A DNA stretch of 64,000 nucleotides, taken from the NCBI GenBank assembly GCA_965262565.1, contig CBDHFQ010000005.1, positions 496,001 to 560,000 of the forward strand, read 5' to 3'. This DNA is from CBDHFQ01 sp965262565. GTDB taxonomy: Bacteria > Bacteroidota > Bacteroidia > J057. The notes beneath the pieces were generated by a model. The model did no database searches, had not been told where the DNA came from, and saw only the letters and a list, made by a program, of their open reading frames with translations. Both the position numbers and the translations under genes were made by a program. Shown piece after piece: positions 17,352 through 27,062 of this stretch; the first letter of the stretch is position 1, and each line of letters starts with the position of its first letter.

Positions 17352-18049
17352 ACGTCAGCAAAGCGATAACCTATTCCCCAAGTGGTTAATATATATCGAG
17401 GTTCCGATAAATTTCCTTCTATTTTCGACCTGAGCCGGTTGATATGGGAATTCACATTGTGCCCATATCCTTTATATTTAGTTCCCCACACTAATTCTAA
17501 CAATTTCTCTCTCGAATAACTCTTCCCTGGATTATTGGCCAAGGTCAATAATAAATCAAATTCCTTAGGCGTCAAATCAATTCTTTGTCCCTTTAATTTT
17601 ACCAATCTTTTTTCTTCATCAATTTCCAGCTCCCCATAAGCCAATAGCTTCTTAGCCCTTGCTCCAGAAGTTTCCAGCATCTCTCTTCTTCTCAAGCAAG
17701 CTCTCACTCTTGCTACTAATTCCCTGATACCAAAAGGCTTGGTTATATAGTCATCAGCTCCACATTCCAAGCCTAACACTTTATCTATCTCTTCTCCACG
17801 GGCAGTTAAAAATATGATGGGAGTGAATACGTGATTCGTTCTGAGTTCTCGGCAAATGTCTAATCCGTTAACCTCGGGAAGCATCACATCCAGGATAATC
17901 AGGTCATAGGACTGCTGAAGGGCTAAATTTAATCCTATATCTCCTTTATACGCTTTAGTAATATGAAACTGCTGATCCCGCAAATGTATATTCAGTAAAT
18001 CCATCATCTGCAAGTCATCTTCTACAATGAGAATGTTCTTCGTGCTCAT
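17348..18049 (-). CDS. OmpR/PhoB-family response regulator
   Basis: About 234 residues when started at the ATG at 18049; an in-frame TTG two codons upstream is less likely. The receiver domain has the acidic pair in VEDD, the phosphoacceptor Asp in LIILDVMLPEVNG (residue about 54) and the conserved Lys in DDYITKPFG. A winged-helix domain follows, with DLTPKEFDLLLTLANNPGK, REKLLELVWG and HINRLRSKIE, ending in GIGYRFAD. It is the first gene of the pair with the downstream kinase, overlapping it by 4 bp. Target genes are not identifiable from the window; the neighbouring bta genes are candidates only by position. Confidence 0.93.
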   Translation of the reverse strand: MSTKNILIVEDDLQMMDLLNIHLRDQQFHITKAYKGDIGLNLALQQSYDLIILDVMLPEVNGLDICRELRTNHVFTPIIFLTARGEEIDKVLGLECGADDYITKPFGIRELVARVRACLRRREMLETSGARAKKLLAYGELEIDEEKRLVKLKGQRIDLTPKEFDLLLTLANNPGKSYSREKLLELVWGTKYKGYGHNVNSHINRLRSKIEGNLSEPRYILTTWGIGYRFADV

Positions 18050-18331
18050 GTTCAATTATTTTCCTGGCTGTGCTGTTCACGCTGTCATCTGAATAAACAT
18101 CAATAAATCATAATAATTCCGTTCAATTTGTAACATGCTCGACAAATCGATATTTCATCCACAAAATTTTCCTCAACAATCGCATGAAGGAGAATAGCCG
18201 ATCGTTATGACAAATTATTGCCCAAACGAATAAAAGAGATGAAAGCGACTAATAATAGGACGTTCAAATATTGGAGCATCACGATGTTGGAATTCACAAT
18301 CACTCTATCAAACCTGAGACACCACAGTTTC

Positions 18332-19699
18332 TTAAGGCGAAGAAGTGCCATCTTCTTTGACTAAATTCCCACTAAGTCTCAGCAACTCAACTTCAGCCAA
18401 TTTGATATCAAAGCGCAAATCATTTAATCGGTTCCGCACTCTAAGCAAATTTAGTTGAGCATCTCTAAACTCTATTTGGGATGATTGACCCAGCTTATAA
18501 GATTCTTCCGTACGCTCAAAGTTGGCCAAGGCAGCTTCCAGACTCTTTTGTTCTAGTTCATAAATTTTCAGGCTGTTGAGATAGGTATTATACGCATTAG
18601 ATAGATTTCGCTCTAGATCTGCTGCTGTTTCGTCTAGTTGCTCCTCCGCTTTAGATACTTCTATTTTAGCGTTTTGCTTATTGATCTTTCTTCTAAAGCC
18701 GTTAAAAATATCGTAGGTCAATGTCAATCCTCCCGTAAATCCCAAAATTTCCTGTTGTTGCTGAAAGGCCGTCTCTGGATTTTCCTGTCTGTTGTAGGCG
18801 TAGGAAGCTGAAAGGTCCAAAGTGGGGTAATTGGTACTTCCTGCGACATGTTCATTTAACCTGGCTACCTGCAAGCTTCTATTCGCTGCGATCAAAGAGG
18901 CATTCTGGGTTTGAGCCATTTCTATCATATTTTCGAGTACGATCTCATCGTTGAAAGCGGTTTGCTGACTGACAGGTTGTATGTCGTTCATAGATATCCC
19001 CAACAGAAAATTCAAGTCTCTTTGAGCATTTTCCAGATTAAATCGGGAGGTCTGAAGATTTGCGCTATCAGTGTTGAGATCTACTTGCGCATTTAGCGCC
19101 GCCAATCTGTTGGAGCTTCCAAATTCCAACTGATTTTCTATTCGTGCGATTCGATCCCTGGAAGTAGCGAGTGCTTGCTCTTGAATTCGCATGGAATTAG
19201 TAAGTCTGGCAACCTGATAATAAGCGGAAATGACCTGTGCCAAAGTATTTTCAATCACGGCTCTGGCTTGTGCACTACTTAAAAATCGAGTCGCCTTCAA
19301 TATTCGAAAGTTGTTAATATTGTTCATTCCATCGAAAAGCGTATAGGTCAATCCTATGGAGGCAGATTGATTATTGGAAGCACCACTCGCATCTATGACA
19401 TTGGGGCCTGCATTTGGATCACTGGGATCTCCTGCTAAATTCAGCGTAAGATCGAATACTTGATTAGCATTAATTCCAGCATTACCTGTAAAAGAGACTC
19501 TGGGCAATAAGCCAGCATTTCCTGGATTGACATTATTATCGCTGATATCATAATCAAGTTCAGCAACTTTAATTCCGTAGTTATTTTCCAGCGCCAACTG
19601 AATCGCAGTGGACAAGGAAAGGGTATCCTGAGCCGTAGAAATTACAGGGATTATAGCTATCAGGATATATGTTAAGCTTATTTTACAGTTCATATACAT
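18332..19699 (-). CDS. TolC-family outer membrane efflux protein
   Basis: A 455-residue TolC-like protein with a cleavable signal peptide (KISLTYILIAIIPVISTAQD) and two tandem OEP repeats of long helices (first about residues 30-230, second about 250-440). SAQARAVIENTLAQVISAYY and QSSQIEFRDAQLNLLRVRN are characteristic segments. TolC trimers form the outer-membrane channel of tripartite pumps. The gene is the last of the marR-hlyD-RND-tolC run on the minus strand, 49 bp after the RND pump, and almost surely works with it. No clear terminator hairpin was seen after its stop. Confidence 0.93.
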   Translation of the reverse strand: MYMNCKISLTYILIAIIPVISTAQDTLSLSTAIQLALENNYGIKVAELDYDISDNNVNPGNAGLLPRVSFTGNAGINANQVFDLTLNLAGDPSDPNAGPNVIDASGASNNQSASIGLTYTLFDGMNNINNFRILKATRFLSSAQARAVIENTLAQVISAYYQVARLTNSMRIQEQALATSRDRIARIENQLEFGSSNRLAALNAQVDLNTDSANLQTSRFNLENAQRDLNFLLGISMNDIQPVSQQTAFNDEIVLENMIEMAQTQNASLIAANRSLQVARLNEHVAGSTNYPTLDLSASYAYNRQENPETAFQQQQEILGFTGGLTLTYDIFNGFRRKINKQNAKIEVSKAEEQLDETAADLERNLSNAYNTYLNSLKIYELEQKSLEAALANFERTEESYKLGQSSQIEFRDAQLNLLRVRNRLNDLRFDIKLAEVELLRLSGNLVKEDGTSSP

Positions 19700-19748
19700 A
19701 CTTCTCTAACTTCAACAATAAAGTGAGCTTAGGCTCAATGAATAAGTC

Positions 19749-22700
19749 TTAGGAGAAAAAGGACATAATCAATACAATAAGGGCAACGAAAGCCAGGATA
19801 ACGCCTACATAAAGGAATGAATATCCTTTACGTCCTTCCAGTGCTGGCTCTACAGAAGTCGGATCGGGTCTTTTACCTTCGTACAGCGCCACTGACATCA
19901 CTTTTAGCTGATTCGTAATAACCAGAATCACAGGTAGTGTAATGAGGATAATCAAAGTGGCTACTGCTAATCCAAAAGCTACTGACAAGGCCATTGGTAT
20001 GAGAAACTGTGCCTGGAAACTCTTCTCAAATACTAAAGGGCCTAAGCCTGCAATAGTAGTGATAGAGGTAAGAAATATGGGTCGGAATCGAGATAAACTG
20101 GCTTCGTATAAAGCCTCACGAAACTTTTTCCCTTGCTGAATGAGATTGTTATGCGCACTTACCAATACCAGTGCATCGTTCACCATAATTCCTATTAGTG
20201 CAAAAATCCCCAAGCCTGAAAGAATACTGATTTGTTTATCGAACACTAAGTGTCCGAGGACAACTCCTATAAAGCCAAAAGGTATAATTGCCAACACTGC
20301 AATTGTTTGGCTATAAGACCTAAAGGTGAGGATGATAATGGTTACTATAAGCAGCAATGCGATTGGGAAAACTGTTCCTGCTGAAGCTCCCGTTTTAGCA
20401 TTTTCTCTCACCTGCCCTTCTAAAGAAAAAGAAACCGAGGGATATTTAGCTAAAATAGGAGGAAGTAATTCATCAGTAACGATAGTGATTACTTCAGTAG
20501 TAGAAACATCTCCTGAAGCGACATCTGCTTCTACACGTATTTCTCTTTTCCCATCTAGTCGATTGATAGCTATTACTCCTCTTTCTACTTCATATTCGGC
20601 TACCTCTTTCAAAGGATAAGCTTGGCCATTAGCTGTTCTAATCCTCATATCTTCCAATTTATCGATGGAGGATCTATCAGTTAAATCGTATCTCACCCAC
20701 ACTTTCACTTCATCCTCCCCTCTTTGTAAGCGCTGTACTTCTGCTCCAAAGAATCCCTGACGAACCTGAAATGCAATAATTTGTGGAGTTAATCCCAATA
20801 GATAAGCCTTTTCTTTGAGTTTGAGATTTACTTCCCTTAATCCTTCCTGATTAGTATCCGTAATATCCCTTAAATCTGGCATTTCTCCCATCTTACCCTT
20901 CAACTCATTCACCGCGTCGTCTAATTGGTTAAGGTTATTACCAAACATAGCGATGGACACAGGTTTTCCAAATGGATTAGCTGCTCCAAACGTAAGGGTT
21001 TCGGCACCATATATGATCCCTACTTCCTTTCTCAATCTTTCAGATAATTCTAAGGTCCGAATATTGCGGGTTTCACTGTCCAGTAATTTGACCAGCATAT
21101 TTCCCTGATAGGTCGTAGGGCCGAGATTTTTATTGACAATCAGGATCACATCCTTTCCATCTGCTCTTTCTGATTTGTATTGCTCATTCACTTTCCAAAC
21201 TGCCGCTTCTATTTTATCCAATTTTTCCTCTGTAATAAATTCTCTGGTTCCCGCAGGCATTTCCAGCGTAATAGTGATAAGATCTCCTTCTATGACTGGG
21301 AAAAAGGTCGTCTCTACAAATCCTCCCTGAATCAATCCTAAACTAATCATAAATAATACAACAGGAATGGCCAATCCGAGAAATACATTATCCATCAGAT
21401 AGCGCAAAATGGGTGCATATAGGCGATCTTTCATCCAGTCCATAAATCCCCAGAGTCTATCTTGTATACTTAGGAAGAAAGCCTGCACACGATTTGGCTG
21501 TTTCGGCGTACCGTTTGCACTTAGTGTTCCATTCGTCTGTATATCTTTTTCATCATGATTAAATCCTATTTCTCCATTTCCTGCATAGGGCTCATGCTCG
21601 TGGGATCCTCCTTCCCTTACCAAGGAGTGAGCTACGTGTCCCGGAAGAATGAATGCTCCTTCTATTAATGAGAATAATAAGGTGAGAATAATTACTACAG
21701 ACATTTCGGAAAAGAAATCCCCAGTAATACCATCCAGAAAAAGAAAACTTCCAAAAGCTACCATTGTTGTGGCAATAGCAGCAAACACAGCAGGTATTAC
21801 CTCCATGGTCCCATCTAATGCAGCTCTGAACCTGGACTTACCCTGCTCAAAATGGGAATAAATATTTTCACTAATCACAATCCCATCATCCACCAATATC
21901 CCAATGACGAGAATCATGCCAAATAGCGAAATAACATTGATACTCACCCCTACAAAGTTGGCTACCATAAACATTCCCAATAGCGAAACGGGAATGGCAA
22001 TAGCGACCCAAAAGGCCAGGCGAACCTGTAAAAACATCGCCAATAATAAAATCACCAAAAAGAATCCAATAAAACCATTGTTAGCGAGCAAATCTATCCT
22101 TTGATTTAGGAGAATGGCTCCATCATCTATCAAGCTTGCCTTGACAACATCATTCTTTTCATTAAACTCATCGATATAGTTTGTTACAAAAGAAGAAATA
22201 CCAATTAAATCTTCTTCAATGGTATTGCTCACATTAATTCTTACAGCGGGTTTTCCATTAATGTAGCTTCTGTTAGGAGTATCTGCCCATATATCCCGAA
22301 CCGTCCCTATATCAGTTAAATTCACTTTTCTACCATCGGGAAGCGTAGTTACGACGAGGTCCTCTAAGCCTTTGGCATAATATGATTTAGTCTTTGCACG
22401 AATAAGCAGTTCTTCATCTTCGGCTTTAATGGTTCCGCCCGTTATTTCAATATTCGCCTGTCCCACCGCTCTTACTACTTCATCGAAAGTGAGATTGTAT
22501 GCTCTAAGATCATTTTCCTTTACTGCCACTTCTATTTCCTCTTCCGGGAAACCCAACAGTTCTACTTTAGATATTCCATCCTGTGCTAGTAAATCATCCT
22601 CTATTTCCCTTGCAAATCGCTTTAAGGTCTTCAAACTTACATCCCCGCTAATGGCAAAATTAACAGCGCGGTTCAAGACTTCCAGCTTGAAAATAATGGG

Positions 22701-23075
22701 TGATTCCATTCCCTCAGGAAATGAATTTATTTGGTCCACGGCATTTTTAACATCCTGTAGAATAATGTCTATATTCTGCCCCCTTATAATTTCTATCGTA
22801 ATGTTTCCACTATTCTCTTTAGAGACAGATGTTACTCGATCAATTCCCGTTAATCCTTCCAGATTATCTTCTATTTTTGCAACGATCCCCTCTTCTATCT
22901 CTTCTGGTGATGCTCCAGGATATATGGTCTGTACCTGAATAATCTTAGATTCATTCTCAGGGAAAAAGGTACTCCGCATACTCATCAATCCAATGATACC
23001 AAAAGCAAGTATCAAGAAGAGAAGTACATTACCTGAAATGGGATACTTAATAAAATAATTGATTAGGCCTTTCAT
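19749..23075 (-). CDS. RND efflux transporter permease (HAE1/AcrB superfamily)
   Basis: A 1108-residue inner-membrane pump with the classic plan: helix 1 at about residues 12-32, a large porter loop (about 40-330), helices 2-6, a cytoplasmic-side loop, a second porter loop and the last six helices. GILVDDGIVISENIYSH near residue 390 carries the proton-relay aspartates of helix 4, and a second-half counterpart reads GIMVNDALVLVSAHNN. The pump uses proton flow to expel substrates through the TolC partner. A hydrophilic insert around 488-530 separates the halves. It lies between the HlyD adaptor (52 bp upstream) and the TolC gene. The substrate (drug, bile-like compound or solvent) cannot be predicted. 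Confidence 0.94.
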   Translation of the reverse strand: MKGLINYFIKYPISGNVLLFLILAFGIIGLMSMRSTFFPENESKIIQVQTIYPGASPEEIEEGIVAKIEDNLEGLTGIDRVTSVSKENSGNITIEIIRGQNIDIILQDVKNAVDQINSFPEGMESPIIFKLEVLNRAVNFAISGDVSLKTLKRFAREIEDDLLAQDGISKVELLGFPEEEIEVAVKENDLRAYNLTFDEVVRAVGQANIEITGGTIKAEDEELLIRAKTKSYYAKGLEDLVVTTLPDGRKVNLTDIGTVRDIWADTPNRSYINGKPAVRINVSNTIEEDLIGISSFVTNYIDEFNEKNDVVKASLIDDGAILLNQRIDLLANNGFIGFFLVILLLAMFLQVRLAFWVAIAIPVSLLGMFMVANFVGVSINVISLFGMILVIGILVDDGIVISENIYSHFEQGKSRFRAALDGTMEVIPAVFAAIATTMVAFGSFLFLDGITGDFFSEMSVVIILTLLFSLIEGAFILPGHVAHSLVREGGSHEHEPYAGNGEIGFNHDEKDIQTNGTLSANGTPKQPNRVQAFFLSIQDRLWGFMDWMKDRLYAPILRYLMDNVFLGLAIPVVLFMISLGLIQGGFVETTFFPVIEGDLITITLEMPAGTREFITEEKLDKIEAAVWKVNEQYKSERADGKDVILIVNKNLGPTTYQGNMLVKLLDSETRNIRTLELSERLRKEVGIIYGAETLTFGAANPFGKPVSIAMFGNNLNQLDDAVNELKGKMGEMPDLRDITDTNQEGLREVNLKLKEKAYLLGLTPQIIAFQVRQGFFGAEVQRLQRGEDEVKVWVRYDLTDRSSIDKLEDMRIRTANGQAYPLKEVAEYEVERGVIAINRLDGKREIRVEADVASGDVSTTEVITIVTDELLPPILAKYPSVSFSLEGQVRENAKTGASAGTVFPIALLLIVTIIILTFRSYSQTIAVLAIIPFGFIGVVLGHLVFDKQISILSGLGIFALIGIMVNDALVLVSAHNNLIQQGKKFREALYEASLSRFRPIFLTSITTIAGLGPLVFEKSFQAQFLIPMALSVAFGLAVATLIILITLPVILVITNQLKVMSVALYEGKRPDPTSVEPALEGRKGYSFLYVGVILAFVALIVLIMSFFS

Positions 23076-23127
23076 ATATATCTAACCTTTGTGAAGGTGA
23101 AGAAATTAGTTCTTTTTCAAAGAAAAA

Positions 23128-24288
23128 TTATGGCTTATTACTCTGGTCTTCATTGACTTCAGCTTCCAAAACATTATCCTCCATGTAGGGGGTCACCTTT
23201 AATCCATTGTATGCTCCAGTAATATTTTCTGCCATGGCTTCGGTTCCATCCGTTATTCCTTTTACAATTACACTGTTGCCAGAAGCATACACCGGCTCTA
23301 CTTCCTGAAGTGTAAGAGCAGAATCTTTGATAATAAATATCTGGTGATTATCTATTAACAAATCTCTGGATATCACATATGCATTCTGAACCGTTTTTCC
23401 TTTAATATTCGCATTCAAATACATTCCCTCTCTCAAATCTTTTCCTGATACCTCTATAAATACTTTGATGGTTTGAGTAGTAGGCTCTACGCTACTACTA
23501 ATTCTTCCTACTGTTCCTTGCCAACTTCCCTTCATGTTATCGGAATATAGTTGCACCTTATCCCCTACTTCCACAAAATCAATTTCATCCTCGTTGACAG
23601 CTGCTTCTAATTCATATCGATACGGATCAATAAATTCGCCTAACTTTTGCCCCACTCGTACCAAAGTCCCTTCATTAATATTAGATTGTGCCACTACCCC
23701 ATTATAAGGAGCTCGTATCGTATATTTTGTAGTACGTTCCTCTAAACTTTTGATGGTATAATATAAATTGTAAATGTTTCTGGCAGAAACGAAGTATTGC
23801 TCCTGTTCTGAGACGTGTTCGGGAAGCGGCTTCAAATCTTCCTCAACATCGAATTCGTTGATATATTTCTGCCAATGGGGAAAACTTTCAATATAATCCG
23901 TTTTCAAATCCGGCAACATCAAGGTAATTTGATTTTGAAGATTACTTTTCTGCGCCAAAAGATTGAGCCTATGTTCATCATCATCAATACGAATGAGGGA
24001 ACTCCCCTTCTTAAAATAATTCCCTTCTTTAAATACCGGATTTGTAGGTAATAATACTCCACCTACTTCAGCAAAAACTTCAATTCTATTCTTGGCTGTG
24101 AGTCTTCCCGTAATTTCAATTTCAGCTTGAACTGCAGTGTTTTTTACAATGATACTTTTCACCATCTTATCCTCTCTGGTAGGAGGCTTACGCTCAGCGG
24201 GTTCTTTCTGGCTCTTTAGGAAATTTGCCGTTGCCGCTCCAATAACGAGGAGCACAATTGCAACTATAACGGATATTTGTCTATTCAT
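23128..24288 (-). CDS. HlyD/AcrA-type periplasmic adaptor of the RND pump
   Basis: A 386-residue membrane-fusion protein. It has an amino-terminal anchor helix (SVIVAIVLLVIGAATANFL), a barrel-sandwich half-motif (VFAEVGGVLLPTNPVFKEG), a helical hairpin (about residues 115-185), the second half (TIRAPYNGVVAQSNINEGTL) and beta-barrel and membrane-proximal domains. The adaptor joins the RND pump to TolC across the periplasm. It is the first structural gene of the operon. A perfect palindrome at 24333-24350, 45 bp before its start, matches the one before marR, so it probably has its own regulated promoter. Confidence 0.92.
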   Translation of the reverse strand: MNRQISVIVAIVLLVIGAATANFLKSQKEPAERKPPTREDKMVKSIIVKNTAVQAEIEITGRLTAKNRIEVFAEVGGVLLPTNPVFKEGNYFKKGSSLIRIDDDEHRLNLLAQKSNLQNQITLMLPDLKTDYIESFPHWQKYINEFDVEEDLKPLPEHVSEQEQYFVSARNIYNLYYTIKSLEERTTKYTIRAPYNGVVAQSNINEGTLVRVGQKLGEFIDPYRYELEAAVNEDEIDFVEVGDKVQLYSDNMKGSWQGTVGRISSSVEPTTQTIKVFIEVSGKDLREGMYLNANIKGKTVQNAYVISRDLLIDNHQIFIIKDSALTLQEVEPVYASGNSVIVKGITDGTEAMAENITGAYNGLKVTPYMEDNVLEAEVNEDQSNKP

Positions 24289-24332
24289 AAGATTGACAAC
24301 ATTAATTGCAGATTAAATTTAGATTAAACAAT

Positions 24333-24350
24333 TAGTTACACCTGTAACTA
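24333..24350. promoter_or_regulatory. Predicted MarR operator before hlyD
   Basis: TAGTTACA-CC-TGTAACTA is a perfect 18-bp palindrome between the marR stop and the hlyD start. It differs from the palindrome before marR by one arm base and the two spacer bases. Matching sites at both ends of a marR gene are the usual layout of MarR autoregulation plus control of the adjacent pump. Confidence 0.8.
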
Positions 24351-24355
24351 AATAT

Positions 24356-24802
24356 TCAAAATTCTTCATATAGATTATCGTATATTTGTTCCAGAACTTT
24401 TCCACAGATGTCAAGATCTTCTTTAGGAATATTTCTGGTAGCGAGATGAATAGTTTTTTGAGCAGGTCCTTTAAGTTGTTCCCTAATGTCCTTTCCCTTA
24501 TTTGTAAGGTATATTCTTTTAATCCGTTTGTCCAATTGATCTGGCACCCTTAGAACCAAATTCTTTGATTCTAAGCCATTTATCGCTCTAGTTACACTGG
24601 TTTTATCCTTTCCCGCTATATTTCCCAATTGTTGCTGTGTCTGACCATCCTCTTCATACAGATGACACAATACAATAAAGTGTTCCAGAGAAATATCTAA
24701 ATCCGTCTCGGCCAGGTGATGATTCAATGCTTTACCTATCACTTTCGCCGCACGCCCCACCAATGCCCCCATAGATCGCCTGAATGGTTCTCCTTCTAGC
24801 AT
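24356..24802 (-). CDS. MarR-family transcriptional regulator of the efflux operon
   Basis: A 148-residue winged-helix protein. TQQQLGNIAGKDKTSVTRAINGLESKNLVLR (about residues 54-84, split here as TQQQLGNIAGKDKTSVTRAI and NGLESKNLVLR) is the DNA-binding helix-turn-helix. The wing RVPDQLDKRIKRIYLTNKG follows, and long helices at both ends form the dimer. MarR proteins repress pump genes and let go when a small ligand or oxidant binds. The gene heads the efflux operon. A strong AAGGAG ribosome site stands just before the ATG at 24802, and the predicted operator overlaps the leader 12-29 bp upstream. Confidence 0.93.
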   Translation of the reverse strand: MLEGEPFRRSMGALVGRAAKVIGKALNHHLAETDLDISLEHFIVLCHLYEEDGQTQQQLGNIAGKDKTSVTRAINGLESKNLVLRVPDQLDKRIKRIYLTNKGKDIREQLKGPAQKTIHLATRNIPKEDLDICGKVLEQIYDNLYEEF

Positions 24803-24813
24803 ACTCCTTGAAA

Positions 24814-24831
24814 TAGTTACATATGCAACTA
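24814..24831. promoter_or_regulatory. Predicted MarR operator before marR
   Basis: TAGTTACA-TA-TGCAACTA is an 18-bp palindrome with one mismatched arm base, 12 bp upstream of the marR start. With the site at 24333-24350 it gives the consensus TAGTTRCA-N2-TGYAACTA. Confidence 0.78.
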
Positions 24832-24991
24832 ACGGCTAAGGTAGTATTATGTTCTTATAAATCTTAATTTTTTTGAAAATTTCTCCCCTTCTTTATACCG
24901 AAAGGATAAAGTCCTAACGGATATTTCGTAGAGGTAATTCAGAACAATTGATAAAGCGGGAGAAAACTGCTGCAGGAGGAGTGCTCAACTA

Positions 24992-26068
24992 TTAAGCATA
25001 CTCCATCTCTAATTGTTGATAAAAGGTCCTTGGATCTTGTCCTGTATGCGCTTTAAACGTATGAACAAACATATCCACAGAAGAAAAGCCAGCCTTTAAA
25101 CTAATCTCTTTTAAATCCATTGTTCCGTGTCCATTGGAGGATAACAACAGACGCTTAGCCTCTTCTACTCGGAATTCATTGACGAAATGGTAGAAATCCT
25201 GATGTAATTCTGATGTCAATAAATGAGTTAATTTGGCAACGGGAATGGTAGTGCTGTCTGATACTTCACTAATGGTTAAATCGGGCTGGAGGAAGGGCTT
25301 TTCTATCTCCATCTTTTGAATGACTTTCTGCAATTCCGGAGAATACTTTTTGTGTACCATTCCGTGCTGAACGTTCATTTTGTGCTTATATCCGTTAATA
25401 TGCCCCGAAGGTCTTGTCAACTCACATTGGCGGAGAGACTTTATACTGATGAGATAGGCAATAAATAATACACTGACATACTCTATCATCAGCAGGTATA
25501 CGTTCCATGAAGATTCTGAAAAGTGCATGGTAGATTCAAAAGATCTCAAAAAACCGATACCTAATAACATGATGATCAATATTTGAACCCACCTTAAATT
25601 AACCGGACTTAAATTGGAAAAATAATTTCGAATGGTTTTTTGATGCTGATAAAGTAAATATGAAGCTACAGCGGTATAAATGAACGCTTGTATGCTGAAC
25701 GCAATCCATCTATAGACATTTGGATAGCTCTCCCAGTATGTATGGGCCGATACATATATTATGGCTGGCATTAAATGAAGACCATCTATCCAGCCCAATA
25801 AGGTAGTAGGTTTAGTTAATGCTCTGACATACAAGAATAAGACAGGTGCCAATAGTAAAATCACTGTAAATCCCACCCAATTCAACTCACGGGAAATTGG
25901 CACAATATCGCCTAATACTCCAGCTCTAAACAAAAAGGGAACAGGAATGAGGAGTACCCATATACCTAAAATGAGGTTTGCCTGGTGGTTTTTCTTTTGC
26001 CTAAATAACAATACCGCCAACACCAGCACACCAATGCAACCAATCCATATGAGTAATTCCATCCACAT
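24992..26068 (-). CDS. AraC-family regulator with membrane-spanning amino half
   Basis: A 358-residue protein. Six or seven hydrophobic helices occupy residues 1 to about 215 (for example LLIWIGCIGVLVLAVLLF and ILIIMLLGIGFLRSF). After a charged linker, a two-HTH AraC domain begins near residue 265, with SEVSDSTTIPVAKLTHLL as the first helix-turn-helix. SLKAGFSSVDMFVHTFKAHT is the second, followed by GQDPRTFYQQ. This membrane-bound arrangement is common in Bacteroidota and implies sensing of a membrane or external signal with DNA binding from the membrane. Targets are unknown. The gene stands alone between the efflux operon and the 26176 gene. Confidence 0.9.
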   Translation of the reverse strand: MWMELLIWIGCIGVLVLAVLLFRQKKNHQANLILGIWVLLIPVPFLFRAGVLGDIVPISRELNWVGFTVILLLAPVLFLYVRALTKPTTLLGWIDGLHLMPAIIYVSAHTYWESYPNVYRWIAFSIQAFIYTAVASYLLYQHQKTIRNYFSNLSPVNLRWVQILIIMLLGIGFLRSFESTMHFSESSWNVYLLMIEYVSVLFIAYLISIKSLRQCELTRPSGHINGYKHKMNVQHGMVHKKYSPELQKVIQKMEIEKPFLQPDLTISEVSDSTTIPVAKLTHLLTSELHQDFYHFVNEFRVEEAKRLLLSSNGHGTMDLKEISLKAGFSSVDMFVHTFKAHTGQDPRTFYQQLEMEYA

Positions 26069-26175
26069 AAGCTCTGTCTTAATCTGTTAGGCTTCTAATC
26101 CAATGGTAAAATACAATTTACACAATTAGATTTAAATGAGTATGATCCATTAGCTACTTATTATTAACAACAAAC

Positions 26176-26925
26176 CTATTTTTTGAACAGCAGATAATGT
26201 TGCCAGGGAAGCATGTCTCTATTTTCTACGAAAGTAAATCCTACCGCTTCCATTTCTTTGATCGCTTGTGCCTCTGTCATTTTATGTAAGAGCTTTATCG
26301 GCACACTGGGATCCTCTTTTCTATATTCTAATAACAATAGCTGACCTCCCGGCTTTAAGGCCTTAACAATGTTCTCCATCATTTCTCTGGGATAGGACAA
26401 TTCATGATATACATCAACGAACATCACAAAATCCACTTCTCCTTCCGGCAATTTTGGATCTTTCTCTTCCCCAAGGATTGTTTCTACATTGCCTATCCCA
26501 TTCTTCTCTATTTTCTCTTCTATCTTCTCCAACATTTCTGGTTGAATGTCCACCGCGAGGACTTTTCCCATTGGCACTAATTCCGCAATCTTAAAAGCAT
26601 AGTATCCCGTTCCTGCTCCAATATCTGCCACTATCGCCTCTTTTGTAATATCCTTTGCTACATTCTCGATGACCAGGGATACTTTTTCTTCTTCTTCCCT
26701 TTCAGAACGCTCTAACCATGCTGCCCCTTGATGTCCCATCACCTGAGAAATCTCTCTTCCCATGTAATACTTTCCTATTCCATCATAACTCTGCTTTCCA
26801 TTAGAATAATAGGTTTCTGTGGTAGCCTGTTCTGCCTGGGATTGAGCCTGACAAGCAGACAGATCCACGATCGCCACTACATAGATGGCCAAATAGAGTA
26901 TATTTAAGATAGGCATGTTACGCAT
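26176..26925 (-). CDS. Class I SAM methyltransferase with predicted lipoprotein signal
   Basis: About 249 residues when started at the ATG at 26925; an upstream in-frame start at 26955 would add ten residues. The amino end is a hydrophobic stretch ending in the lipobox LSAC (Cys25, then Gln), so the product is predicted to be lipid-anchored outside the cytoplasm. The rest is a clear methyltransferase with IVADIGAGTGYYAFKI, AVDIQPEML and DVYHELSYPREMM. SAM is a cytoplasmic cofactor, so an exported methyltransferase is puzzling. Similar exported methyltransferases exist in several phyla, with unknown roles. The lipobox could be fortuitous and the hydrophobic stretch a plain anchor. Confidence 0.8.
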   Translation of the reverse strand: MRNMPILNILYLAIYVVAIVDLSACQAQSQAEQATTETYYSNGKQSYDGIGKYYMGREISQVMGHQGAAWLERSEREEEEKVSLVIENVAKDITKEAIVADIGAGTGYYAFKIAELVPMGKVLAVDIQPEMLEKIEEKIEKNGIGNVETILGEEKDPKLPEGEVDFVMFVDVYHELSYPREMMENIVKALKPGGQLLLLEYRKEDPSVPIKLLHKMTEAQAIKEMEAVGFTFVENRDMLPWQHYLLFKK

Positions 26926-27048
26926 AGGATCATGTATTACGTATATTAATTGCAAAGGATATTATTTATGAAAACGCTTAACTTAAGAGCTTGTTTGGAC
27001 ATTTATAAATAGCTTTTCCCAGGACTGTATAAATTCAAGTCGTTTACA

Positions 27049-27056
27049 TAAATTTG
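27049..27056 (+). promoter_or_regulatory. -7 promoter box of glnS (TAnnTTTG)
   Basis: TAAATTTG matches the Bacteroidota -7 consensus. It ends six bases before the ATG at 27063, so the transcript would be leaderless or nearly so. No good -33 TTG was seen at the expected distance, which lowers confidence. Confidence 0.5.
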
Positions 27057-27062
27057 CGATCT

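Noticed and set aside
22429..22938. Plus-strand 169-residue frame inside the RND pump gene
   Set aside because: Antisense shadow of a strongly conserved gene, rich in Ser and Thr as expected for such shadows.
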